Part shown: piece by piece, positions 44,491-54,036 of the stretch | How the letters are laid out: each line of letters begins with the position of its first letter | Numbering within the stretch: position 1 is the first letter of the stretch | Source of the DNA: Prorocentrum cordatum | Lineage: Eukaryota; Sar; Dinophyceae; Prorocentrales; Prorocentraceae | Assembly (NCBI GenBank): GCA_963575745.1 | Contig: CAUYUJ010005780.1 | Span: 920,001-984,000 of the forward strand | Direction: 5' to 3' | DNA length: 64,000 nucleotides | Notes under the pieces: model-generated | What the model was told of the DNA's origin: nothing | The model's database searches: none | Seen by the model: only the letters and a program-made list of their open reading frames with translations | Made by a program: the position numbers and the translations under genes

Positions 44491-44627
44491 GGATAGGATG
44501 CCAGATGTGACGCGAGCGCACCTGGCTTGCCGCCCCCCCTCTCCCCAGCGCGCCTCATGTTGCCTCCATCTGCTCGGTGGGGCACCGAACAAGAGGGGGG
44601 CCGCTCGCGGGAGGGAACATCCGCACC

Positions 44628-44651
44628 AAGTCGGCGATACATCGCCGACTT
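44628..44651. repeat. 24-bp near-perfect palindrome
   Basis: AAGTCGGCGAT and its exact reverse complement ATCGCCGACTT are separated by two bases. It lies in STX16 intron 1, upstream of the LINE relic. Confidence 0.8.
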
Positions 44652-44699
44652 CAAGGCTAATGACCTCTGCTGGTGACCTCCGATGGCTCCCCCGCAAAG

Positions 44700-46100
44700 G
44701 TCGGCTGATCGCCGCGCGTCGCACCCCGCGGTGCGCGATGATCGTCACGGCCTCGCGCCGCCACCCAGAGGCCAGCTCAGCGGCCCTGGCCGCGACGCGC
44801 GAAGTGTGATTATCTTCGCGCCGCTGAGGATAACAGAGTTCCTCCTCCTCCTCCCCCTTCTCAACCTTCCTCCTCCTCCTCCTCCTCGTCGTTCTCACGC
44901 TGTTCCGACGTTGGTGGTGATCGTTGCGTCGAGATACGAACAATGAGCCAGAGGAACTCAGCAAGCATGCAGGACAAAATAGGCGCAAACAGGTGGAGTA
45001 ATGGGGGGGCGCCGGCCGCGCTAAAAAGGTGGAGATCCCAGGGGGGTCTAGAATATTGCCACTGCCCCGTGAACTCAAGTGGCTGGAGCGGGAGAGCGAG
45101 CTCTAAACCTCCTCCTGAGCTCCCACTGAGTCAACCCAACTCCTGCTCTTCGTTCGGGGGGGCCGGGGGAGGGCAATCAAACGATAACGATACCGCTACC
45201 CCCCTGACCTCTCCCCAGGAGCCTTCTGACCAGAACTTCGAGGCGAATCCAGCGGTGGCGACGTGGGACTCTCGGGAGGCCCTGGAGGGCGAACGCGAGG
45301 AAAGGCTATCGGCATCGGTACTTGTTCCTCCTCTCAGGGTAGGGTTGTTCGAAGCGGTCCCCCTCTGCCGACGGCCCCGGCTGGGCAGAAGCGGTGGGCC
45401 CTGCCGCCGGGCCGAAGCAGCCGGGCTTCCTCGCCTCCCCAAATCCCACCAGCCCTCTGCCGTCTCATGCCCGGGGGAAGGGTCTCCTTCTTTTCCTGCG
45501 CCTGGGAGGAGGGAGACGGAGGGGTTAGAGCGTCCAAGATGGCCCCAGATGGCTCCAAGAAGGTCTCAGAGAGCCCACGATGGGCTCCAAGATTGCTCCC
45601 CATGGCTCCATACAGCCTCCAACACACATCCAAGAGGCCGCAAGACGGCCAAACAATTGTTTCAAATGCCCTCCGAGCCCTCCAAGGAGCTCCCGAACCA
45701 ACGGAACATCAATGTTGCTTGCCTTCTCGTCTTTTCGTTTCCGACGGGCCCTTGCGGCCTCACGATGGCCCCAGACGGCCCAAGAGAGCCCCAAGAGGGC
45801 CCCCAAAGGCCCCAAGATCGCCCAAGAGCGCCCAAGAGCGCCCCAAGAAGGCCCCAAGACTCCATGTTTGAGCCTCCGAGGGGGGAGCTGAATGTAGGAC
45901 TCCCCTCTTTTTGAACAGTGTGCCAAAAATTGCCTCACGAGGCCTCCCAGACCTTTCCAGAGCCCCAGGAGGGCACCTCGACCCCCCCTAAAAAGCTCCA
46001 CGAAGGCCCCAATAGTTCCCTAAGTGGCTCTAGGAGACCTCCGATAAAACACTTCCAAGGCGGTTGTTGCACTGCATGCTTGCACACGTCCAAAAGTCAA
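44700..46100 (+). repeat. CCAAGA-rich array block in STX16 intron 1
   Basis: The array proper spans about 45,535-45,860 (GATGGCCCCAGATGGC, CCCCAAGAGGGCCCC, CCCAAGATCGCCCAAGAGCG) and has the same orientation as the other blocks. A GTTGCTTGCCTTCTCGTCTTT-type module lies at 45,700-45,760. The flanks (44,700-45,500 and 45,870-46,100) hold no recognised gene. Confidence 0.65.
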
Positions 46101-46124
46101 AGCAACTCGCCTGGCGATATGTTT

Positions 46125-46500
46125 CTAGATGGGCTGGTGGGGATACTTGTTCCGCCGCGACCGCAAGCGGAAGCGCAAGCGGCGTCCGAAGACAGTCCGG
46201 GCTACGAGCCAAACCTAATTACCTAAGCGAGCGGACTAACTGCACTGGTGGGGATCCTTTTTGGCTCGCGAGGCGGGTCGAACGCCGTCCGAACACTAGT
46301 CGGGCCGCGACTAGGCAGCAGGAAAAGAAAGGCAAGCGAAGCGAGCGAACGGGCAGCCACTCAGAAGGAGAGCCAGAACCGATACTCCCAAACCGGGTGG
46401 CGTTGGAAATACTGGTGGGGATACTTTTTAGTCAGCGGCCGCAGGCGAGCCCGCCAACCGCGAGTCCAGTCAGAACTTGTCGGGATACGCGAAACATCAA
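46125..46500 (+). repeat. Three-copy CTGGTGGGGATAC repeat
   Basis: CTGGTGGGGATAC / CTGGTGGGGATCC recurs at 46,133, 46,243 and 46,413, each followed by a C/G-rich segment with CGAACGGGC or GCGAGC-type text. Single related copies occur at 5,281 (GGGCTGGTGGGGATACGCGA) and 6,237. Function unknown. Confidence 0.6.
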
Positions 46501-46802
46501 GAATTGGAGCCTCCGGGAACAAAGAACCACCTCCAATCCGTTCGTCGGGCTTTTCCTCCTCGCCCTCATCTCTTCCTCCTCGACCTCAACGTCTCCCGTC
46601 GTCGTCCCTGTCCTTTTCCTTCTTTTCCTCCTCCTCCTCCTCTTCCCCCTCCTCCTCCTCCTCCTCCTCCTCCTCCTCCTCCTCCTCCTCCTCCTCCTCC
46701 TGCTCCTCCTCTTCCCCCTCCTTGCCACATAGTCATCGTCCTCCTCTTCCTCCACGTCCTAGTCTTCCACCTCCACCCCCTCCCCCTCGTCCACCGCCGC
46801 TC

Positions 46803-46897
46803 CTCTGCAGGCGCTGGGTCAAGTGGAGCTTGCGCTTCTGCTGGAAGTCCGTGGTCAGGTCGCGCGAAATCGGCCGGCGGGGAGCCCCCCGACGCAT
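46803..46897 (-). CDS. STX16: STX16 exon 1: start and N-terminal SM-protein-binding peptide
   Basis: Starts at ATG 46,897-46,895 and encodes MRRGAPRRPISRDLTTDFQQ, then KRKLHLTQRLQ. The SRDLTTDFQQKR segment fits the conserved extreme N-terminus of Tlg2/syntaxin-16 (RDxTxxFxxxR), which in yeast and mammals binds Vps45/Sly1. The exon would end in phase 2 at CTGCAGAG followed by GAGCGG. That is the same kind of GA donor as in exon 5, and it joins in frame to exon 2 (RLQ-S-KHSAYF). The upstream frame stays open, so a slightly longer N-terminus or another 5' exon is possible. No spliced-leader acceptor could be identified. Confidence 0.65.
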
Positions 46898-47780
46898 GGC
46901 GGGCCCACCGTGGGCCAGCCGCCGGCGGGGAGCCGGGATGGGTTGCGCCGCCCCGCCCGCGACCGCACCCAGCAGCCCCTTGCCTGAGCAAAACATGAGA
47001 GGGCGAAGGCAACTCCGACGGGCGGAATGTCCGAACGGCCCTGTTACAATTTTACCACACCCGACTTCGGCTCCAGATCGCTCGGACACAGGTTCCAAAC
47101 GCCTCGACGCCGTTAACAGGACCCACGGTGAGCCTGGCTGCCCTCCAAATGGCCGGAAGCGGCCCGACGGAACTCTGTGGAAACTCATGCGAACACCCCG
47201 TGTCATCGTGCTGATTATTGCGACTCGGCATTGAACGACGCCCGTCGGCGCTAAACCACCGTTGAAACTCCGCGTTCGCATCGACGACCAACTGCTAGCG
47301 CGCGCGAGCGCACCCTGGTAGCGGAATTTCGAAGGCATAAAATGCCCCCATGAATTGCCACTGAAAAGGAGTAGGCGGGGGGGGACACAACGGACGCTGA
47401 GAGGGGAAAGAGATGTGGATCCCCACCCCCCGATTTCCCCTTCCTGCCCCGGCACTCCACTCCACCACGACCCCGCCCCCCCTCGCCGCGAGCGGCGAAC
47501 GCATCCGAATTCACGCACTCGTGGTCTGGATTCCAGGGCGCAATACATCGGATACGCGGCCGCACGGACACGCACCGCGCGGGGCATGCAGAAAAAACGC
47601 GCCGTGCCCGCGGGTCGCGGCACAAAGGCTGGGCCCGTAAAGCCGCAGCCACGAATTATGTCCTTCGCCCGCGGCCTCAGCCTCGCCTCGCCCCCCGCCC
47701 CCCGCCACCACGTCTAGGGCCTATGCGGCGGCGGGCCAGGTTCGGCGTCTGTTCCATGGGAGCCTACGTGCCCCCCACCA
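46898..47780. other. 5' flank of STX16, with dispersed repeat copy 2
   Basis: The region between the syntaxin start and the decayed coding block contains the second copy (47,488-47,625, plus) of the ACGAGCGGC..GCATCC dispersed repeat. No TATA-like or other promoter element was recognised. Confidence 0.45.
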
Positions 47781-50700
47781 CTATCCGATCTGGGCCTGGT
47801 CTGGGCAAAATTTAGACCGCGCTCCCCCCCCCAGTTCTCGCCAACTTTGTCCGTTCGCATCAGTCTCAGGCGCCCCAACGGCGGCTGCAACACGAGCACG
47901 CGCGGCAAGTCTGGCGCAGAAGATCACAGCTCCAATTTGCGGGACGGCCACTCCGCCTGCGACCCCGTCTCCGCGGTGGCTCAACAAGTCAAGCTTGGCG
48001 TTCAACCTGACCCCGGTCGCCTCGCAGACATTGAAGACGTCAAACGCTGCTTCCTCCGGCATGGTATTCAAACCCGCCCCAGAATCGAACGTGACTTCCT
48101 TGCAGATCGGCCCCAGACCGACCGTGCTGTAGCACTGGCAACCTGAGGTTCCATTTTTGACCGTAACCAAACAAAAACCGGGGAGCTCCGCCAGTTTCCC
48201 GGCCATGTTCGGCATTCTGGGGCAAACGCCTTCAGATCTGCCGCCAACTGGGCCCAACTTCCCTGCGGTCAATGGCACGACCTCTTCGCGATGCTGCTCT
48301 CGATCGGCGGCTGCCCCTCTCGTGCTCGGAAAAGACCTAGTGGCGGTTGCGCTCCTGCGCCGATCCAGCTAGGCCCACTTCGCCAGAACTCACAACAAAG
48401 GCTCGGTCTCCGATAGGCCCTAACCTCCTGCGGTGCCATCACCTCCTGCGGTGCCCATTGGGGGCCTCATGCGTTCTGGTGCCTCGGAAGTGGCCACGAG
48501 ATGACGGGCCTTGTGCTCCACCGTAGCCGGCCGGCGGTCTCGACGGTCCGCTGTGCCGAGGCTAGTCCCATCGGCGCAACCCAATCGTCGTCGTCGCGCT
48601 CCTCGGCCGCCGATGCCACTGGTCTAAGCCGTCGAGACTCTCGGCCGCGGCTCCCGAACGACAGGCAAAAGGCCCGTCGGTCTCTTCGGTCTCGTTTGCC
48701 TCCTGTTCAACCCAGACTTCCAGACGACTGCCCCAACCTGGGTCTTTGTCTCCGACCCCGGTCACGGTGTCGGCCGCGGTCTCTGTCGCGGCCACGGTCG
48801 TGGTCGCGGCCCCGTCGATCATCCACATTCCTCTTGGATCCCGCAGCGCTCTGGACTTCGCGGGGGGGCGCGGCGAGGTCTTCGCGACGCTGGCGGCAAT
48901 CTTCGGGCCACGGCTCCTGTTGCGCGCCCCTCTGCGCCCTGCGCGCTCAGTCGGGCCCGCGAAACACATGCGCGCAAGCCAGTCGCCGGGGTCATCCAGC
49001 GCTCCATCCACCACGAACTCGGCCAGGCTTGCCGCCGCAGTCTCGGCTGCAGGCGCCGTCGCTGGCCAGGCCCCCTGGGGCCTGCGCCCTTGCTGACTCC
49101 GCGCTCGAGGGTCATCCGCGCGCCTCGGGGGGCAATGGCGAATTTCACATCCCTTCGCCGTGTCTCTTTCGCAATCGCGCCCCGTTTCCTCGGAGTTCCC
49201 GGCGCGTCGCCGGCCCCCCGGGCCGACGCCTCGGGAACTTGCGAGCTCGCGTCGGATGGAGTCGCCGATCGGTCGCCCTGTGGAACTCGAGGTCCCGGGG
49301 CCGCCGTGCCGCGCATCGCCTCGCAGCTGCCCTCCGCGGCCCCAGCCGCTGTCGAGTGCGCCGCGCACTCATCCGCGACGCGATGGATCTCGAGCAGCGG
49401 GTGACCGCGCCCCAGAGTCTCAGGGAACTCCACCCTGCAAGGCGGAGGCGGGTCGGGGACCTGTTCGGCAGCGCCGCTCACCGGCACGCCTTCGGCCCGA
49501 GGGGGCACGCGATCCACGCGGCCACCGCCCGCGTCTCCAGCCGAATCGGTCGAGGCGCCGCCCGCCGCGAAGGACCCATAGGTCCCGGAAGGACTGTCGC
49601 GGCCCATCGCCTGGCTGTCTCGAGGAACCCGTTTGATCTCGCGCGCGGCCGCGCGGGCGCATTGCCAGGTCTTCGGCGCCCCGCGCTCAGTTCCTCCGCC
49701 TTGCTTCGGGACGCCCCCGATGTCAAACCGGATCGCGGCCAGATCTTCGCGACGTAGTCCACGGGGTCCTCGGCCTCGGCGGCGCCAGGCCTGCGACCCG
49801 CACGTTCCCGTTGTTTTTTTCCAGCGGGCCTCGAAGTCCCAGCAACTGCCTCGTCTCTTGCTTGTAATTGCCCCACTCCGCGCGCGCCCTGATCTTGATA
49901 TCGCCCGGCGCCCCCGCGAACTGCAGGACCTCTTCCCCGCGCCCCCTTCCGAACTCCACCGACAACTGCCCGTTGCCCCTGGCGCCCTGGATGAGGCCAT
50001 CTTCCAGTTGCTCGTCAGGCAGTTCCCGAGGGCCATGGCCATCTCGCGAGGCTTCTTGCCTCTGGCGACATTCGCCACACTGCAAAAGCCCCGACAAATT
50101 TCTCGCGCGAAAACCATTCGTAACCCGCGGGCGCCTCTGCTTATCGCCCGAAGTCGGCCGGCTCACCTTCGGCTCGAACATGATCGTCGAACTATGCCAT
50201 AGGCAACAAGTAGGAGTCGACCCCTGGGACTCCAAACTCTGGATGATCTTGTCGACTCCGCCCATGGCGGATTGCTGCTGAGTTCTCGTCGCTACAACCA
50301 ACGCCTCTTGCATTTTCCCATTTCCATCCCCGGGTCTGCGGACGTCGGCGCCGGCCCTGGAGGCGCGGCCGGGGCTCTCGACGAGCGCTGACATCCCAGC
50401 GTCCGCCCTTCGCTCATCGAAACGTTCAGGCCTCGACTCGCTCGCTCGGCTTCCTCCTGTCTGGATCCTGATCGTTGAAGTCCTGCGCTGCAGGCGACGG
50501 CCGAGACGGTCCTCCAAGATTGGGCAGACCCTGGAAGATCGGCGGCCCCGGCGGTCGGGGGCCTGCCGGGGGCGCTCCGCACCGGGTTGTCTGGCCCAGG
50601 CCCTGGTGTCATTCCGAGCCCATCCAGCGATCCCAAGCGCGCGGTTCTGCTCGTCCTCGGACCCTGCCGCGTCAGGGCCCACGTCGCAATAAGATTCGTT

Positions 50701-52862
50701 CGGGCGTGGGCAGAACTGGGTTGCATGGGACTTGGTTTAATGATACGCACTGGGGGGGCGCCCCCCCTCGCCCCGCCCCGCCCCACTTGCCGGAACTGCC
50801 GTCGCTTGAAAAACACCAGCTACAGCAGACCTGGTTTAATGATTCTGGCCAATTCAAAAGCTCCGGGGCCCTGCCACTAACCGGGGGCACTTACCTGAGG
50901 CCCTGGCTATACACGACTCGTAATTCCCTGGGGCCTCAGCCAGAGCCCTCGTGGGATCGCCCACTGGCTGTCGCCGAGCTCTGTCCGCCGCTAGACCTGC
51001 TGCTGCAAAAGGCGAGCCCCCTTGCGACGGGTGCGCCGGCCGCGCCCAGATCGGCCGAGAACTGGCCCCGCGCTCCTCTGTCGTCCCCCACCGCGGCGGT
51101 CGGGGCCTGCCCAGTCGCCGACGGTCCAGCCGCCGTTCGCGCTCGGCCCCCGAGGCGTCGCAGGTCCCGCCCCGTCATCTGCCTCGCCGTCGGGGGGGGC
51201 AGCGCGGGGCATGTCCCCACTTACTCTCCTCCGTGCGTCCGAGAATGGTCGCGCAGGGCCGCCCGGCCCCCCCAGCCCTGTCTCTGGCCCTGCCGCCGAA
51301 GATACTGGTCTTCAACACTTCTGCGCCCGCCCCTCCGCGGAGCGCCATCGGCGATTGGCGCGCTGGACGCGCGGCCCGGGTCGCGGGCGACCGCGTCGCC
51401 TTGCCCGACTCGCCCTTGAACCGCGTCGCATAGCATTTCCTCAGGGCGCCCGCCATCGCGGCGCTATCGTGATCCGGTCTTGCGAAGACATAAGTCCCCA
51501 TCGAGATCGCGTGCTGCGCGCGAGCGACGAGCGCGAACTCGAAGGTGGCGGCGTCGGGATACGCCGGCGCTCCTATCTCCAGGAATCCTGCGAAATCCCT
51601 CTCGAACTCATCGATCCGACGCACAGACTCCACCAGACGATTCGCTCTGAGCAGCGCGGCGCTCTGGCCGCGCGCGGCCCTGCCCGACCCTCTGGGCCCC
51701 GTCGAACCCATCGTTTCCGAACGAACCACCTCCCTGGCATCGCACTGCGCCTTCGCCGTCTGGACCTCCCGTTCAACTGCGCGTTCTTCCTCCTTCCCCC
51801 GCCATTCGGCGGCCAACTTCTTTTCCTTCCGAAGGGCCCTGTCCTAATCTCGTCCGCAGAGGGTCGTCATCGCATACTTGCCCAGCATGGCCCCCCTCTC
51901 CTGGACGCCTGGGCCCCTTCTGCATCTCGGCAACTTGCCATCGCCACGTCTCCACTGCAGACAACGGCCCCGCTCCATGTCCATCGGTTGCGGCACGGAT
52001 CGGTCACAATGCGTTCCGTGGAAGGCCACATATTCTAAATCATCAATCATCCCTTTCGTCACGTCGTCATCGAAGAGCTCGGCTCGTCCTTCTAGAACGC
52101 CCGGCGTCGGCTCCGATCTCTTCGCCACCCTTTTATTCTGAAGCGGTCCCTCAGGTGGGCCTTCCCGTCCGCCGTTCCCCAGCCTTCCGGCATACAGCGC
52201 GCGTCATTCGTGTTCAGATTCAACATCATCACGAGTTCCTGCGCCCGCCATTGCCTGGGTTTGGCACGCGGACCTCGCCCTTTCGCCTTCCGGCCACGCG
52301 TCCTTCATCTCATCGTCAATCCGTCCTGGTCCCGCAAATTCTTCCCACGATGATCCTCGTGCTGATTCGCGCCTCTTCGGAAATCCTCCCTGACGGGCCG
52401 AGGCCTCGTCATTGTCGGAGAATTCAGAATCACCTCCATGCAATTACTTTCCATTGCTATTGTTGTCGGGTGCCCGTCTGTACTCACCGATGTCGCTGAT
52501 CCAAAGTTCGTCGATCAGGCGAGTCGTCGAAGATGGCGTCTGGCACTTCCGGGAGAAGCCCCCATCCGAATAAGAGTGTGTGTGTGGAATTCTGAATATA
52601 TCCTACATTCCCATCTAAAAGTCAGAACCTCTCCCTTTCTAGAGCGAGCCTTGGCGGCTTCGGCCTGATCACCCAGGTTATGTCCCAATATACCTGTCCA
52701 CTTTAACGCTAATCTGATCAACTGCGAGAATATCAATGACGGTGAAATGTTATGGACGTTGTCCTCTGGCAAGCGGGCGCTCGCCGCAACCCATTTACAC
52801 AACTCAGTATCACCTCTCTCGCACTTCGCGCCGTTGGGCCAAAATCCAACGGTCGTCGTCAT
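47781..52862 (-). pseudogene. Decayed coding region, possibly retroelement gag/protease
   Basis: Protein-like minus-strand sequence runs for about 5 kb with stops and frame changes. Segments include GDTELCKWVAASARLPEDN (about 52,800), DLEYVAFHGTHCDRSV (about 52,040), and VESVRRIDEFERDFAGFLEI with FEFALVARAQHAISMGTYVF (51,640-51,480). Further on come VDKIIQSLESQGSTP (about 50,250), and at 48,150-48,050 VTFDSGAGLNTMPEEAAFD with a later VPQIGAVIF. FDSGA resembles the active-site loop of retropepsin-like proteases. The pieces at 52,443-51,175 share one frame with about two in-frame stops; others lie in different frames. No reverse transcriptase or integrase follows within the window, so the retroelement reading is an inference. 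A decayed or multi-exon host gene is the alternative. Confidence 0.4.
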
Positions 52863-52979
52863 ACGACGACAACTTCATGAATCAATACTTCGGATTACAC
52901 GGGTGCGGGGGGACGAAGCGGCAGGTACGCTCCGAACGGCAGTTTCACCAGACGGGGGCCCGAACGGACATTTCGAGGC

Positions 52980-53165
52980 CTCGGCACAGAGAGGCTCCCA
53001 TAAGGCCCCCAAATGTCACCCCAAAGAACCCCAAAGCACCCAAGAGGCCCCACGAGGCAACCCGAAGAGGCCCCCCACTGGCTCCCAAGAGGCCCCCAAA
53101 CTGCCCCCACAAGGCCTCGGAGAGCGTTCAGAAAAACACCCAAGAAGCATCCCTCAAGGCTCCGA
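52980..53165 (+). repeat. CCAAGA-rich array block (short)
   Basis: CCCCAAATGTCACCCCAAAG, CCCAAGAGGCCCC, CCCGAAGAGGCCCCCC and CCCAAGAGGCCCCC occur in tandem, in the same orientation as the other blocks. Confidence 0.6.
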
Positions 53166-53955
53166 CCCACAATCCAGGCACGGTGGCGGGGTGGGGTTGG
53201 GCCGACGGCCAATCGATAAGCTATGTCGAAAGTGTGGTCGTTGTTTCCCTCCATCCCTCTGTGCATGTTTCATGTGTGTCTGCCTTGCAACCTACCAACC
53301 ACAAACAATCACGGAACGTTTTCATAGTACCGTGGGGCCTAATATATCGTGTGCTCGTCGACCCCAAACGAATGCTGGCGACGTAACGGGTTCGAAACTC
53401 AACGCCGCGTGGCTGTAGGACCTCGAAGCTGCATAACGCAGACGCACTCATGTGGACGGCAAGAAATCCTGATGCACTCTGGATGGTTTCACCCATGGAC
53501 AAACACACAGCCGATGCCCATGCTTCCAGGAGCTGTATGCATGCATCTTCCTCCCTCTCCCCCCACGTCTACCTGGATCGGCTTGCAGGCGTTGAACCCC
53601 AGGGTCGACCATTGATATGGCAAGCAAAACACGAGGTCGGAAGGGCCCAAGTACTTAACAAACACGTGGGGTAGCACTGTCCATCAGGGTCGGGTACTGT
53701 TCGGCCAATGACGGCTGACCAATTCAACATACATGGTTTCGCAATAAGGTACAACATGCACTTCATCCTGAAACAAACGTACCCGTCGGCGACTTCCTTG
53801 TCCTTTTCGTCGCTCGAGGTCGTCAGGTGGGTGTGGAAGAGGGCGAGAGGGAGTAAGACAAACAAATTACCCGAACCGTACCCGGACCTTCCTCAACGCG
53901 AGCCGACTATTTGAAAGACACTTACATAAAGAAGAACACGCTGCAAGGACACCCT
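53166..53955. other. Spacer; no supported gene
   Basis: Minus-strand frames at 53,865-53,221 (for example FGACKP-like and SASGFLAVHMSASALCSFEV text) are moderately protein-like but short and motif-free. Confidence 0.3.
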
Positions 53956-53959
53956 GTTT

Positions 53960-54036
53960 CGCTGGACCACCCAAGAGCCCACGAATGTGGCATAGTTGCG
54001 CAATTCGCAACAACCCTAGGAGCAGCGAGGTCTCGG
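53960..54036 (+). repeat. 102-bp satellite, locus 3, fragment left of FB2
   Basis: CCAAGAGCCCACGAATGTGG, GTTGCGCAATTCGCA and GCAGCGAGGTCTCGGC match the satellite units that resume right of FB2 at 57,288. Confidence 0.7.

Larger units (their letters stand above)
27479..46897 (-). other. STX16: Syntaxin-16/Tlg2-like Qa-SNARE gene, six exons
   Basis: Six minus-strand exons (46,897-46,803; 42,606-42,471; 39,096-39,031; 37,138-36,870; 32,738-32,592; 27,971-27,479) join in consistent phase (2, 0, 0, 2, 2) to a 401-residue protein. It matches the syntaxin-16/Tlg2/SYP4 family from end to end: N-peptide, the PPxWVD motif, Habc helices, a variable linker, a Qa-SNARE helix and a C-terminal anchor. In other eukaryotes this SNARE works at the trans-Golgi network for endosome-to-TGN fusion, regulated by the SM protein Vps45. 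Introns of about 4.2, 3.4, 1.9, 4.1 and 4.6 kb are packed with repeats. At 401 residues it is longer than the usual 300-330, because of a Gly/Ala/Ser linker and a C-terminal extension. Assignment is from recalled family motifs; no alignment was run. Confidence 0.85.
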
